Source of the DNA: Paenibacillus sp. CC-CFT747 | GTDB lineage: Bacteria; Bacillota; Bacilli; Paenibacillales; NBRC-103111 | NCBI GenBank assembly: GCA_030323305.1 | Contig: CP106741.1 | Location: forward strand, 253,001-317,000 | Direction: 5' to 3' | DNA length: 64,000 nt | In this document: in pieces, positions 28,864-38,240 of the stretch | Numbering within the stretch: position 1 is the first letter of the stretch | Layout of the letters: each line of letters begins with the position of its first letter | Made by a program: the position numbers and the translations under genes | The notes under the pieces: model-generated | Database searches by the model: none | The model's input: only the letters and a program-made list of their open reading frames with translations | Told to the model about the DNA's origin: nothing

Positions 28864-28902
28864 AAAAACCGGCTTCCGGGCAGCTGCCCAGGGCCGGTTT
28901 TT
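28864..28902. terminator. Bidirectional terminator
   Basis: AAAAACCGGC pairs with GCCGGTTTTT; the loop itself holds an inner GGGCAG/CTGCCC stem. T5 tracts on both strands. It lies between the convergent small genes at 28641 and 28907. Confidence 0.88.
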
Positions 28903-28906
28903 GGGT

Positions 28907-29188
28907 TCACCGATTCGAAGGGGAGCTCGGAGGCTCGGCTTCCGGCATCCGGGTGGTATCCTGATCGGCGGGGTGGGCGGGGCGCCGCTCCTTCCACAAC
29001 GCCCCGCCGAGCACAACCCCGAACCCCGCTAACGCGAGCAAGCCGCCGTCCAGCTCCCGTATATTCCCGAAGCCGATCAGCCCCAGGCCGAAGAGCATGG
29101 TCTTGATGCTGGAAAGCCTAAAGCCTCTCGCTATCCCGTAAGTGATGGCTCCCGTGACAGGTACCAGAAGAAACAGTATTCCAATCAT
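28907..29188 (-). CDS. Small membrane protein, unknown function
   Basis: 93 residues with about three hydrophobic helices (3-20, 28-42, 48-66) and a hydrophilic Pro/Ser-rich tail (68-93). ATG behind GAGGGAG. Family not recognised. Convergent with the small gene at 28641 across a shared terminator; the GrpB gene is divergent upstream. Confidence 0.65.
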   Translation of the reverse strand: MIGILFLLVPVTGAITYGIARGFRLSSIKTMLFGLGLIGFGNIRELDGGLLALAGFGVVLGGALWKERRPAHPADQDTTRMPEAEPPSSPSNR

Positions 29189-29355
29189 TCGATTTCTCCC
29201 TCTTATTGATTTAGGGCAGCCCGGCTGCCGTCTGTCGAGTCCAACTGACCGCCTCCCTGCCCAAGCCCCAGCTTTTCCGGCTGGAGCATTTGACGTATAA
29301 TGGGAAGCAGCAAGTTTACAATAACAAGCTACTTATGATGAAGGAGGAGGCCGGC

Positions 29356-29978
29356 ATGCCGGACGATCAGCCTTATCCCGTTACCGTGGTTCCGTACCGA
29401 AACGAATGGCCCCGCGAATACGAAAAAGAGAGAGTCCGGCTCATCAACCTGCCTCTCCCTCATCTCGTTACGATCGAGCACGGGGGAAGCACCTCCATCC
29501 CCGGGCTCGCCGCCAAGCCGATTATTGATCTGTTTGCCGCCCTTCTGCCGTTCGGAGAGGAAGCCCTCTACCGGGATCTCCTCGCCCCCTCGGCTACCGT
29601 CCGATCTCCACGGGAATGGCCAACCGGCATTTGTTCCGGAGGACGAGCCAAGGGGCTCCCTCCCATCACCTCCACCTGCTGCCCTTCGAGGGGTTCTACG
29701 AGCGAAACGAGCTGCTCTTCCGCGATTTCCTGCTGGCCCATCCCGAATGGGTCCCGGAGTACGCGGAGGTAAAGCGGAGGCTCGCCGCCGAGTTCCCGGA
29801 CGACCCGGAAGCCTACACCCTTGCCAAAACGTCCTTTATCCAGGAGGTCGTCGACCGGGCGCGGACGGAGCGCGGCCTGCGGATCGCCAAGGTCTGGGAG
29901 CCGGCGAAGCCGAGCGGCTCTTCTCCCGATTCAGGCTCCCCATCTCCCTCTTCGGGCAGTGAGAACCCAACCGGATGA
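29356..29978 (+). CDS. GrpB family protein (UPF0157), frameshifted
   Basis: About 208 residues of the GrpB/UPF0157 family, a nucleotidyltransferase-fold group. HGGSTSIPGLAAKPIID is the conserved GSTS-Asp motif; VVPYRNEWPREYEKE at the start and HLHLLPFEGFYERNELLFRDFL later are also family-typical. Biochemical activity is not established. The ATG at 29356 follows AAGGAGGAGG; earlier in-frame starts lack this. One base is missing from C5 at 29585-29589. A TATAAT lies at 29296-29301 without a clear -35. The C-terminal tail is Ser/Pro-rich and probably disordered. Confidence 0.87.
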
Positions 29979-29988
29979 AGCTGGCTTC

Positions 29989-30822
29989 TTATCCAATGTG
30001 GTCGAGAAGGAACTGAAGCTTCTCCCCGGGCTTGGCCGGATCTCCGCTGTGCCTCAGCACATAAGGGATGCCGTATTCCTCGTACCTTTTCTGGAGCACG
30101 TACCCGTGCATCGGATGATGGATGACTTCACCGACCGGAGCATCGGCTGGAATCATCGTTCCGGTTAAGGGGAACACATAATCCATGAAAGCGGGCGGGG
30201 CGTTCTCCGACATGTACGTAATGGCCGATGCCTCCTCCGCCAGCTTAAGGATGTCCGGACGGCTGAGGTCTTCAACCGAAGGAATCCCGTAGTAAAGAGG
30301 CAGGTTAGGCTGAATATGCGGCCCTTCGTAGATTCCTTCATAGAAGCGCTGGTCCTTGGACACCTGGGTGCCGTTGCCCAGAAAGGCCGACACCTGCGAC
30401 GCCATCCGTTCCACCGGATCCGGGCTGTCCGGATTGGCCAGATTGCCCCGAAGCGCGTTCCACAGCGCGATATGCCCGCCGGCGGAAGTACCGGCCGATG
30501 CGACCCGGTCGGGATCCAATCCCCATTCGTCCGCCATGTAACGGACGAACTGAATGGCCCGGGTCCCGTCGTTCATCGGCGCCGGGTACGGCTCCTGCGA
30601 GATGAAACGGTAGTGGCAGGTGATCACGGAGATGCCCGCCTCCAGCGCTCCGCTCATGTAGTCATGGGAGAGAATCTCCGACTTGTCTCCGCCCAAATAC
30701 CCTCCCCCGTGAAAATAGATCAAGACAGGCGTACGCTCCCCTCCCCGGTCCGCCAAATAAGCGTCCAGCACGTTGCGTTCATAGGGCCCGTAGGCCACAT
30801 CCTTCCATTCCTTGATGCTCAT
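29989..30822 (-). CDS. Alpha/beta hydrolase, esterase/lipase family
   Basis: 277 residues. The oxyanion-hole motif YFHGGGYLGG and nucleophile elbow GTSAGGH place it in the hormone-sensitive-lipase-like (HSL, Abhydrolase_3) group of carboxylesterases. A His in VIHHPMHGYV near the C-terminus is a likely catalytic base. No signal peptide, so cytoplasmic. ATG behind AAAGGAAG. It stands alone and is divergent from the flavin monooxygenase gene. Natural substrate unknown. Confidence 0.9.
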   Translation of the reverse strand: MSIKEWKDVAYGPYERNVLDAYLADRGGERTPVLIYFHGGGYLGGDKSEILSHDYMSGALEAGISVITCHYRFISQEPYPAPMNDGTRAIQFVRYMADEWGLDPDRVASAGTSAGGHIALWNALRGNLANPDSPDPVERMASQVSAFLGNGTQVSKDQRFYEGIYEGPHIQPNLPLYYGIPSVEDLSRPDILKLAEEASAITYMSENAPPAFMDYVFPLTGTMIPADAPVGEVIHHPMHGYVLQKRYEEYGIPYVLRHSGDPAKPGEKLQFLLDHIG

Positions 30823-30997
30823 GCCGTGTCTTCCTTTCCAAGTCTCTTCTTTGCTTTCCTGCTGTGTAGCAGAAAAGCAAGACCGCCATCCCCCAGTATA
30901 CCTTGTCTGACTCCAGGCTTAAAGGAAAAATTGAACAATCCTGGTACTCTGCCCCTGCCCGTCAGAGCCTGCAGCCCTTCTCCGGAAAATTCCAGTG

Positions 30998-31026
30998 TTG
31001 ACAAGAAAGGAAGCCGCTGTTATGCT
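30998..31026 (+). promoter_or_regulatory. Sigma-A promoter of the flavin monooxygenase gene
   Basis: Perfect -35 TTGACA (30998-31003), 17-bp spacer, -10 TATGCT (31021-31026). Transcription would start near 31033, leaving a leader of about 165 nt before the ATG. Confidence 0.8.
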
Positions 31027-31064
31027 AAATACATAGTAATCGCATCGGAATTACATACTATCTA

Positions 31065-31110
31065 CCGGTCAACCGGAGACCTCGCCTGACGGCGCTGTGT
31101 CTCCTTTTTT
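31065..31110 (+). terminator. Leader terminator / possible attenuator before flavin monooxygenase
   Basis: GGAGAC (31075-31080) pairs with GTCTCC (31099-31104), enclosing an inner CGCC/GGCG stem, and is followed by T6 (31105-31110). It lies inside the 5' leader, about 87 nt before the start codon. A CCGGT/ACCGG hairpin (31065-31076) overlaps the left arm, so the two structures are mutually exclusive. I recognise no known riboswitch class. Confidence 0.65.
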
Positions 31111-31196
31111 GTTTGCCCGGCCGGTGCATACGAGACCCCCTTCCGATTCCGATCCACTGCTTCTTCTTCCCCATTACTTGAAAAGAGGTGCAACCA

Positions 31197-32534
31197 ATGA
31201 GCAGTTCGAGAAAGCTACACCTGAACGCCTTCCTGATGAACACGGGCCACCACGAGGCCTCCTGGCGCCATCCGGAAACGGAGCCGCAGCGTACGACGGA
31301 CATCCGCTACTACCAGCAGCTCGCCCGCATCGCCGAGGAGGCCAAGCTGGACTCGCTGTTTCTCGCGGACGGCTACGTGCTGATGGGCAATGTGAAATAC
31401 CGGGCCTCCGCGGGACTCGAGCCGTTCACCATGCTGTCGGCTCTCGCCTCCGTAACGGAGCGGATCGGGCTCATCGCCACGGTGTCCACGACGTATAACG
31501 AGCCGTTTCACGTCGCGCGCATGTTCGCCTCCCTGGACCATATCAGCGGCGGAAGAGCGGGGTGGAACATCGTCACGTCCTCCGGAGACGCCACCGCCCA
31601 GAACTTCAGCCTGGAGGCCCACCCCGAGCACAGCTCGCGCTACCGCCGGGCGAGAGAGTTCCTTGACGTCACCACCAGCCTCTGGGACAGCTGGGCGGAC
31701 GACGCCCTCGTGATCGACCGGCAAGCGGGCATTTTCGCGGATACGGAGAAGGTCCGGCCGATCCACTTCAAAGGAGACACCTTCTCCGTCAAGGGCCCGC
31801 TTAACATCCCGAGGCCGCCGCAGGGGTACCCGGTTCTCGTTCAGGCCGGCTCCTCCGAGAACGGCAAGGATTTTGCCGCCCGGGTCGCCGAGGCCATCTT
31901 TACCGCCCAGCAGACGATCGAAGACGCTCAGGCGTTCTACGCGGATGTGAAGGCCCGGATGCTGCAGTACGGGCGGTCGCCGGAGCAGCTCAAGGTGTTG
32001 CCGGGGCTGAGTCCAGTCATTGCCGATTCCGAGTGGGAAGCCCAGGAGAAGGAGGCCGAGCTGCACCGGCTCACCATCCCGGAATACGGCTTGACCCGCC
32101 TGTCTGAGCTGCTGAAGGTGGACCTGTTCGAGTACCCGCTGGACGGTCCGCTGCCGTACGACAAGATCCCCACCGTCGACTCCATTAACGGGAACAAAAG
32201 CCGGTTCCAGCTCGTCGTGGACATGGCCTCCCGGGAGAACCTGACCATCCGCGAAGTGATTCTCCGCACAGCCGGCGGAAGAGGTCACCTGACTTTCGCG
32301 GGAACGGCCGGGCAGGCCGCCGACCTGATCGAGGAATGGTTCACGAACGGAGCGGCCGACGGCTTCAACATCATGCCTCCCCATCTGCCGGGAAGCCTGA
32401 TCGACTTCGTTCAGAAGGTCGTGCCCGAGCTTCAGCGCCGCGGCCTGTTCCGGACGGAATACGAAGGCCGGACCCTGCGCGACCACCTAGGCTTGAGCCG
32501 GCCGGCGAACGGCTATTGGTCCGCCTCCGGCTGA
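31197..32534 (+). CDS. LLM-class flavin-dependent monooxygenase, NtaA/SnaA/DszA family
   Basis: 445 residues with the bacterial-luciferase-like TIM barrel of the two-component monooxygenases. N-terminal LNAFLMNTGHHEASWRHP, the SGGRAGWNIVTS core and YPVLVQAGSS match NtaA/SnaA/DszA enzymes, which use reduced FMN from a partner reductase to oxidise chelators, organosulfur or related compounds. No reductase gene is adjacent. The ATG has GAGGTG 6 nt upstream; a GTG 9 nt earlier is less likely. A strong promoter and leader terminator precede it, suggesting transcription attenuation, often seen for sulfur-scavenging genes; that link is inference. Confidence 0.92.
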   Translation: MSSSRKLHLNAFLMNTGHHEASWRHPETEPQRTTDIRYYQQLARIAEEAKLDSLFLADGYVLMGNVKYRASAGLEPFTMLSALASVTERIGLIATVSTTYNEPFHVARMFASLDHISGGRAGWNIVTSSGDATAQNFSLEAHPEHSSRYRRAREFLDVTTSLWDSWADDALVIDRQAGIFADTEKVRPIHFKGDTFSVKGPLNIPRPPQGYPVLVQAGSSENGKDFAARVAEAIFTAQQTIEDAQAFYADVKARMLQYGRSPEQLKVLPGLSPVIADSEWEAQEKEAELHRLTIPEYGLTRLSELLKVDLFEYPLDGPLPYDKIPTVDSINGNKSRFQLVVDMASRENLTIREVILRTAGGRGHLTFAGTAGQAADLIEEWFTNGAADGFNIMPPHLPGSLIDFVQKVVPELQRRGLFRTEYEGRTLRDHLGLSRPANGYWSASG

Positions 32535-32578
32535 CCCCGCAAGAAGGCGTCGAAAGGCGTCCCCCTCACGCGTGTTCC

Positions 32579-32615
32579 AACTCCAGCCCTCTCTACCGGA
32601 GGGGGCTGGAGTTTT
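32579..32615 (+). terminator. Terminator after flavin monooxygenase
   Basis: AACTCCAGCCCTC pairs with GAGGGGGCTGGAGTT, followed by T5. Located about 45 bp past the stop codon. Confidence 0.85.
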
Positions 32616-32929
32616 TGTGGAGATGGCAAGCCGAAAAAGCCTCTCCGCCGCTGAATAATGGAGAAGGAGGCTCTGCTTGAAAGCTTCTATTTTACACAAA
32701 ACAGCTGACATTGAAACGGTTTCCATCCGGGTCTTAGAAATGAAACATGGACATTCCCCCGGCCGTAAGCCTCCGATCTCCCCTACACCCCCCCTGAACC
32801 AGCTGCCCTGACCTGACGCCGTTTCCTAACCTTCCCAGCTAACTGACAGATTTCGATATTATTTTTACGGAGAGCATCGTACAATGGAAGAACAAGTAAG
32901 TTTATCAGGACTCGGCCGGGAGTGTTTTT
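32616..32929. other. Intergenic region before the GGDEF-like kinase
   Basis: About 310 bp with no gene. A second hairpin (AGCCTCTCC with GGAGaaGGAGGCT) lies at roughly 32638-32677. An A+T-rich stretch with CTGACA near 32845 and TACAAT near 32879 probably contains the kinase promoter, but the elements do not form a well-spaced pair. Confidence 0.4.
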
Positions 32930-34558
32930 GTGGACATAAAAGTGATAAGAACCGTACTGATTCCCTTTATTTGCGTCTTCGTGAGCCTCGCTTCCTTAAT
33001 TCTGGATAAGAGCCCGAGGCTGTGGCTGCTCTCCGCCTCCGTGGTTCTTTTGTCAACGGCTGTCATTTATCACAAGCGGATTCCTTATGCTTTCTGCTTC
33101 CAGCTGCTGTTTCTTGCACTTTTTCATTGGGCCTCGAAGCTAAACTGGTCGGAGTCCCTCTATTTTCTTCTCATTATCCTCAACATGCAGAAGAAGCCGA
33201 CCTTCCTGAAGGTGATTCCGTATGCCCTCGGGTTTACTCTGCTGTATACTTTTATCCGTCTCTCCTACGTTCCACTGACGAAGTACAACCTCCTCGTCTC
33301 CTTCTATGACATGCTGTCCTTCGTGATCATCGTGCTGTTCGTCCAGTACGTCTTCAATACCGAATGGCAGAAGAGGCAGCTTCAGAAAAGAAACCAGTTT
33401 CTCACCAATCACGACCCTCTCACCCGGCTCTACAATTACGACGGCTTCGTGCATTCCGTCAATCAGCTCATCCGCAAAAAGAATTCCCCGTTCATCCTTC
33501 TTCTGCTGGACTTTCAGGATTTCCGCAGCGTCAATCACGTCAGCATCAGCAGCGGGAACGAGCTTTTGATGAATACGGCGCTCCTGCTGCAGACTTATTT
33601 TCCGAACGCGGTGTCCATCTCCCGCTATGCCGGCGACCGGTTCGCGCTCGTCCTGCCGGAGAAGGAGAACACAGCCGTCTGGATCCGCGAGCTGCTGGAT
33701 TCCAAAACGCTCGGCTACGAGGTCACGTACAGCCTAACCCATTACCCCCGGGAGGCGTCGTCTCCCCAGTCCATGATTTCCCTTGCGGAGGACCGCCTGT
33801 TCCAGGAGAAAAGGAAGCTGTGGCTGAAGCGGGAGGAAGACCGGTTCCGGACGGAGAAGCTGAAGATTGTGGGTGAGCTCGCCGCGGGAATGGCGCACGA
33901 AATCCGCAATCCCCTCACGACGATGAAGGGCTTCATTCAGCTTGCCAAAAGCCAGAATTACAACATCCAGCCCTGGTTCGATATCATCATGAACGAAATT
34001 CGCCGGATGAGCGAGCTGACGGCGGAATTTCTGCAGTTCTCGAAGCCCCATATCAGCAACATGAAACCGGAGGCGGTGAACGGCTGCCTGGAACGGGCGT
34101 GGTTCCTGACGGAATCCCAGGCTGTTTCCAAGGGGCACCTTATTCATCTTGCCAACGTAGACGACACCGTCCTCGTGCACATGGACCGGGACAAAATCAT
34201 CCAGGTGCTGCTCAACCTGATCCGCAACGCCGTTGAGGCCATGGACGAGCCCGGTCATATTTATATGGAGGCACGGGCCGAAGGTAGCGACATTGTGATT
34301 GCCATCGAGGATACGGGAAGCGGCATACCGGACAGTGAGCTCGGCGACATCTTTACCCCGTTCTATACCACCAAGGAAAATGGAACCGGCCTCGGCCTCT
34401 CCGTCTGTTACAAAATTATCCAGGATCACGGAGGCTCCTTGACCGTGCGCAGCAAGCTGGGAGAAGGTTCGGTCTTCATCATCCGGCTTCCGCTGGTTAC
34501 GCTGCAGGAAATCCCCGGCGAATCTCCGGCTGTCGCGCTTCCCGTTGACGAGGAATAG
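32930..34558 (+). CDS. Membrane histidine kinase with degenerate GGDEF domain
   Basis: 542 residues, uninterrupted. Five to six N-terminal transmembrane helices (1-150), then a diguanylate-cyclase-like domain (160-300; NHDPLTRLYNYDGF at its start) in which the GGDEF signature reads AGDRF, then HisKA (GMAHEIRNPLTTMKGF) and HATPase (NLIRNAVEAMDE, DTGSGIP, GTGLGLSVCYKI). The signature change makes cyclic-di-GMP synthesis unlikely; the domain may bind nucleotide or be structural. The kinase half is complete and resembles the sporulation-type KinB/KinC class. GTG start behind GGGAGTG. No response regulator gene is adjacent, consistent with feeding a shared phosphorelay (inference). Confidence 0.88.
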   Translation: MDIKVIRTVLIPFICVFVSLASLILDKSPRLWLLSASVVLLSTAVIYHKRIPYAFCFQLLFLALFHWASKLNWSESLYFLLIILNMQKKPTFLKVIPYALGFTLLYTFIRLSYVPLTKYNLLVSFYDMLSFVIIVLFVQYVFNTEWQKRQLQKRNQFLTNHDPLTRLYNYDGFVHSVNQLIRKKNSPFILLLLDFQDFRSVNHVSISSGNELLMNTALLLQTYFPNAVSISRYAGDRFALVLPEKENTAVWIRELLDSKTLGYEVTYSLTHYPREASSPQSMISLAEDRLFQEKRKLWLKREEDRFRTEKLKIVGELAAGMAHEIRNPLTTMKGFIQLAKSQNYNIQPWFDIIMNEIRRMSELTAEFLQFSKPHISNMKPEAVNGCLERAWFLTESQAVSKGHLIHLANVDDTVLVHMDRDKIIQVLLNLIRNAVEAMDEPGHIYMEARAEGSDIVIAIEDTGSGIPDSELGDIFTPFYTTKENGTGLGLSVCYKIIQDHGGSLTVRSKLGEGSVFIIRLPLVTLQEIPGESPAVALPVDEE

Positions 34559-34575
34559 CCACAAGTCCGTCCTAC

Positions 34576-34594
34576 CTGGTACCCATCTGGTATC
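34576..34594 (+). promoter_or_regulatory. Direct repeats upstream of the GntR-fusion gene
   Basis: CTGGTAC at 34576-34582 and CTGGTAT at 34587-34593, 11 bp apart, about one helical turn, upstream of a TATACT -10 at roughly 34635. Candidate operator for the downstream GntR-type protein. Confidence 0.35.
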
Positions 34595-34685
34595 TATTCC
34601 TTCGTCCTGCCTTTCTCAAGCGGCGGGGGGTATGCTATACTTATCCCAGCAAAATCCCTTTTGGTCTTAAACAAGGAGAAACCAG

Positions 34686-36088
34686 ATGAGCCATAAACCT
34701 GATCGGATCACCTTTCAAACGCGCTTTACGGAAATGGTCGCCGAGCTGCGCCGGGAAATTGTAACCGGTATCCGCCCCAAAGGAGACTATCTTCCTTCTG
34801 AGCTGACTTTAGCCGACCAATACAAGCTGAGCAAGAAGTCCGTACGCAAGGCTTTGGATATTCTCGTCGAGGAAGGCTTGATCACCAAGGTTCCCCGGGT
34901 GGGCAACCGGATCACCCCTCCCGATTCCCGCCAGACCGTTTCGCTTAAGCTGGGCCTGTACCCTTCTCTCGAGGAGAAACGAGAATCACCGAGCTGCTGG
35001 ACCGGTTCCGGGCCGCCTACCCCTATATTCAAGTCGAAACGGTAGCGCTTCCTTATACCCATTATCCTCATTCGGTGAAGGGCTACCTGGATAACCAGTG
35101 GCTGGATGTGATCTCCCTCAACAATTGGAATTTCCTTGAGACGCTGGAGAATGAGGCCCTCGACTACTTTGAGCCCCAGGAGCCCAGACCGGGCCATTAC
35201 CCGTTTCTTCCCCCGGTTTTTACCGAGGGAGGCCGGATGTACGCCCAGCCCTTTATTTTCTCTCCCGTCATCCTATGCTATAACAAAAGCCTGCTCCGCC
35301 AGCTGGGGATCGCAGAGCCGGACAGCAGCTGGTCGTGGGACGACCTGAGGGCCTCTTCCTCCCGCATACGCCACGAGACGGAGCGATTCGGCTTCTACGC
35401 CCACATTTCCTCCACCAACCGCTTTCCGATCGTCCTTCTGCAGGAGGAGTTCCGGTTCTCCTCCGCAGGCTCCGAATCCCCCTACGAGGATCCCCGGATG
35501 TGGGAAAGCCTGCGGGGCTTCCGCGACCTGATTTACAGCCAGGGGCTGTTCCCTTCGTTCCTGTCCGAGACGAACGCGGATGCGGAGAAGCTGTTCGCCC
35601 GGGAGAAGGCCGCCATGATCATGACGACCTACTACGGCTTGAAATATTTGCGCGACCTGCCCTTTGCCTATGACCTCGCCCCTCTTCCCTATAACAAGAA
35701 CGCGAAGACGCTGCTTCTGGTAACGGGGCTCGCGGTCAGCCGGCAGTCGGCTCATAAGGACGCGGCCCGTCTGCTCGTGGACTTCCTGACCTCGGAAGAA
35801 TCCCAGCTGGACATTAGGAAGCATACCATGACTTTGCCGGCGCACAAGGCTTCGGCGGAATGGACGGGACCGGAGGAATTCGAACGGCCTTCCCGCTTTC
35901 ACCTGTACCGGGAGATCATCCCCACCTTCAGCCGGTTCGAGGACTTGAATCTCCCCGTAACCGAGCTGAGCCGCCTCCGCAACGAGCTGAACCTGTTCTG
36001 GTCCGGCCTGGAGGAGCCCGAGCCGGTCATGCAGCGCTTGAAGGAGCAGTACGACCGGAAGGTGGGGCAGGCGGCGGGATTGTCCTAG
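34686..36088 (+). CDS. GntR-type HTH fused to solute-binding-protein domain (frameshifted)
   Basis: About 467 residues. Residues 1-80 are a GntR winged helix (GDYLPSELTLADQYKLSKKS, VRKALDILVEEGLITKVP). Residues 90-467 are a type-1 extracellular solute-binding fold as in ABC sugar-binding proteins (MYAQPFIFSPVILCYNKSLL; GLAVSRQSAHKDAARLLVDF), with no signal peptide or lipobox. It should therefore be a cytoplasmic regulator that senses a sugar or oligosaccharide through a captured periplasmic-type binding domain. ATG behind AAGGAG. One base is missing near A3 at 34977-34979, exactly at the domain junction, so the fusion should be confirmed. No transporter genes adjoin. Confidence 0.83.
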
Positions 36089-36165
36089 TGGCTTATGAGG
36101 CGCCAGCCCACAGCCTCCCGAATCGGGGCTTATCTTGCCTCCGGTTTACCCTTCAATTTCCACAC

Positions 36166-36210
36166 AAAAATTCCCCCTATCTCTTCATCGGATTCCCCGT
36201 GGGGGTTTTT
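36166..36210. terminator. Bidirectional terminator
   Basis: AAAAATTCCCCC pairs with GGGGGTTTTT (imperfect, two unpaired T) around a 23-nt loop. It separates the GntR-fusion gene from the convergent bceB gene. Confidence 0.7.
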
Positions 36211-36300
36211 CCCATGTCCATCTAAGGCCGACATTCTATCGCGGAGACAGCGGTTTTTTCGGTTCGGAAGACAGAAGCGATGCTCTCCACCAATTCCTTC

Positions 36301-38240
36301 CTACAAGGCCTGCTGGATCACCTTCCCGTAATAGCGCAGAGAAAGGAAGCCGAAGACGGAGTACAAGGCCGTATAGAGAGCCATAACGACAAGCATCGGC
36401 GTCCACATTTCCGCGCCGAACAGAAACCAGCCGGATTGAACGGCAAAGTAGCTGTGAAGCAGGCCCACGGCCAGAGGAATGCCGAACTGGTACAGCTGCT
36501 TGATGGCAATGCCTCTAGTCATATCGCCTGATGTGTAGCCAAGCTTTCGCAAAATCGTGTAGTTCGGAGCTTCGCTCTCGCTCTCTTCCATCTGCTTGAA
36601 ATAAAGGATGCAGCCGGAGGTGACCAGAAAGGCGAGCCCGAGGAAGCCGACAATGAAGAGGATGAGCCCAGTCTGGTTCCTCTGGGAGAGGACAATGTCC
36701 AACCGGGATTCGGCTGTCTCTCCCTTCTTGAAGGAAGTGGCTTGGAAGAAGCGGTTGGCCTCATCAAGCTTAGCGTCATCCGAAATATCCAGTCCGATGG
36801 ACAAGTCTACCTTCCGGCCGGAGCTCTTCAGCTTGGCGAACAGCGTCTCGTCAATGATGGCGGTCGGAAGTCCCCGCCGATGAAGGTATAAGGAATGTAG
36901 AAATTTCGCTCCAGACCGGTGTATCTTAATGGAATCGAGGAGGTCCCGTCCTTCAGTTGGGCGGTGCCCGACTTGTGAAAGGTCATAAATTTCTGCATCA
37001 GGTCGTTGTAGCCGCTCAATTTGAGCTCATCCGGAGCGAGGTCCGGTCCCTTCACGGACCGGTCGCTGATGACCGATAGACTCATGGTTTCCGATGTCCC
37101 GTCGGTTCGGGGCATGTTGAGATCGAGAATGGAGCGAAGGTCCCATTCCGTTGTCATCACCTCGATTCTTCTCTCTTCATAAGCGATGCCGGCTGCCTTC
37201 AAGGTGTTCTTGAACGTCTCCGCTGATTCCGGCGAGGTAAATGAAAAGTGCGCCGGCGATTGCTGCATGCCGATTTTCTCGGCGGAATAGTATGTAATGT
37301 AGCTTAGACAGAGCAGACCGATAGCCAGTGCCGACACGGTGGTAATGATCGTCAGGAGAAGCGAGTTCGATTTCATGCGGAACATAATGGAGCAAAGCGA
37401 TAGCACTTCGTTAAGGGTCAGATATCCTTTTTTCCTCTTCCGCAGAAAATTGGTCATAAAGCTGACCGACGTCTTGTAGAACAGATAGGTACCCAATATG
37501 ACAGAACCGAGTATGGCCAGCATGGCCATAAACAGGGTGTTGATCGTTGTAAAGCCGCCGTCGAATAGGCGGTCCGACAGGGAGTAGCCGAAGATGATCA
37601 AAACAAGGCCGGCCGGTCCAAGCCCCATCTCCAGCCGGGACAGCCTTCTTGCCCTGTCCTCCGTGGAAGAAACGGCACGGAACAAGGAAAGAATCGTCTG
37701 CCGCCTTATGAATACGTAGTTAGTCAGCAGCATTAGCAGAAAGATTCCGCTGAAGACGGCGGCCGTTTGGTACAGGGCCGGAACAGAGAAGTGCAGGGCG
37801 GCGACGCCCTCGATTCCCGAAATGCGGAACAGAAGCAGGAGCACCAGCTTAGAGACGGCGAAGCCGAGTCCGATCCCGGCCAGAAGCGAGCTGAAATAGA
37901 GGAGAAAGCTCTCCAGGCCGATCATTCGGAAAATGTCGCTCTTGGTCATGCCGATGAGCTGAAACAGTCCGATCTCCTTGCTTCGCCTTTTGATAAACAA
38001 CCGGTTAGCGTATAGCAGGAAAATACTTACAATCACCACCAGAAGCACGGATCCTGTACGGATCGCAGCCGTCCCTTTCACAGAGCCCTCGGTAATATCC
38101 AGAGCCGGGTCATACTGAAGCGTGACGAAGGCGAAATATAAGGCAGCGCTGAAGACAAGTGCGAAAACGTACAAAGAATAACTGGAGAAATTCTTCTTCA
38201 GGCTCCGGAGGATGAAATCAGTTCGGTTCAACTGTAACAC
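36301..38240 (-). CDS. bceB: BceB-type ABC permease (frameshifted)
   Basis: About 646 residues with ten transmembrane helices and a large extracytoplasmic domain between helices 7 and 8 (about 340-520), the signature topology of BceB/VraG antimicrobial-peptide permeases. FtsX-type helix clusters are clear ([34 protein letters not shown]). It forms a resistance and sensing complex with BceA and the kinase BceS, usually against bacitracin, nisin or related peptides. One base is missing from C4 at 36872-36875. The GTG at 38240 overlaps bceA by 23 bp; an in-frame TTG slightly downstream is the alternative start. Confidence 0.9.

Noticed and set aside
32930..34558. Active diguanylate cyclase
   Set aside because: The signature reads AGDRF rather than GGDEF/GGEEF, so catalysis is not expected.
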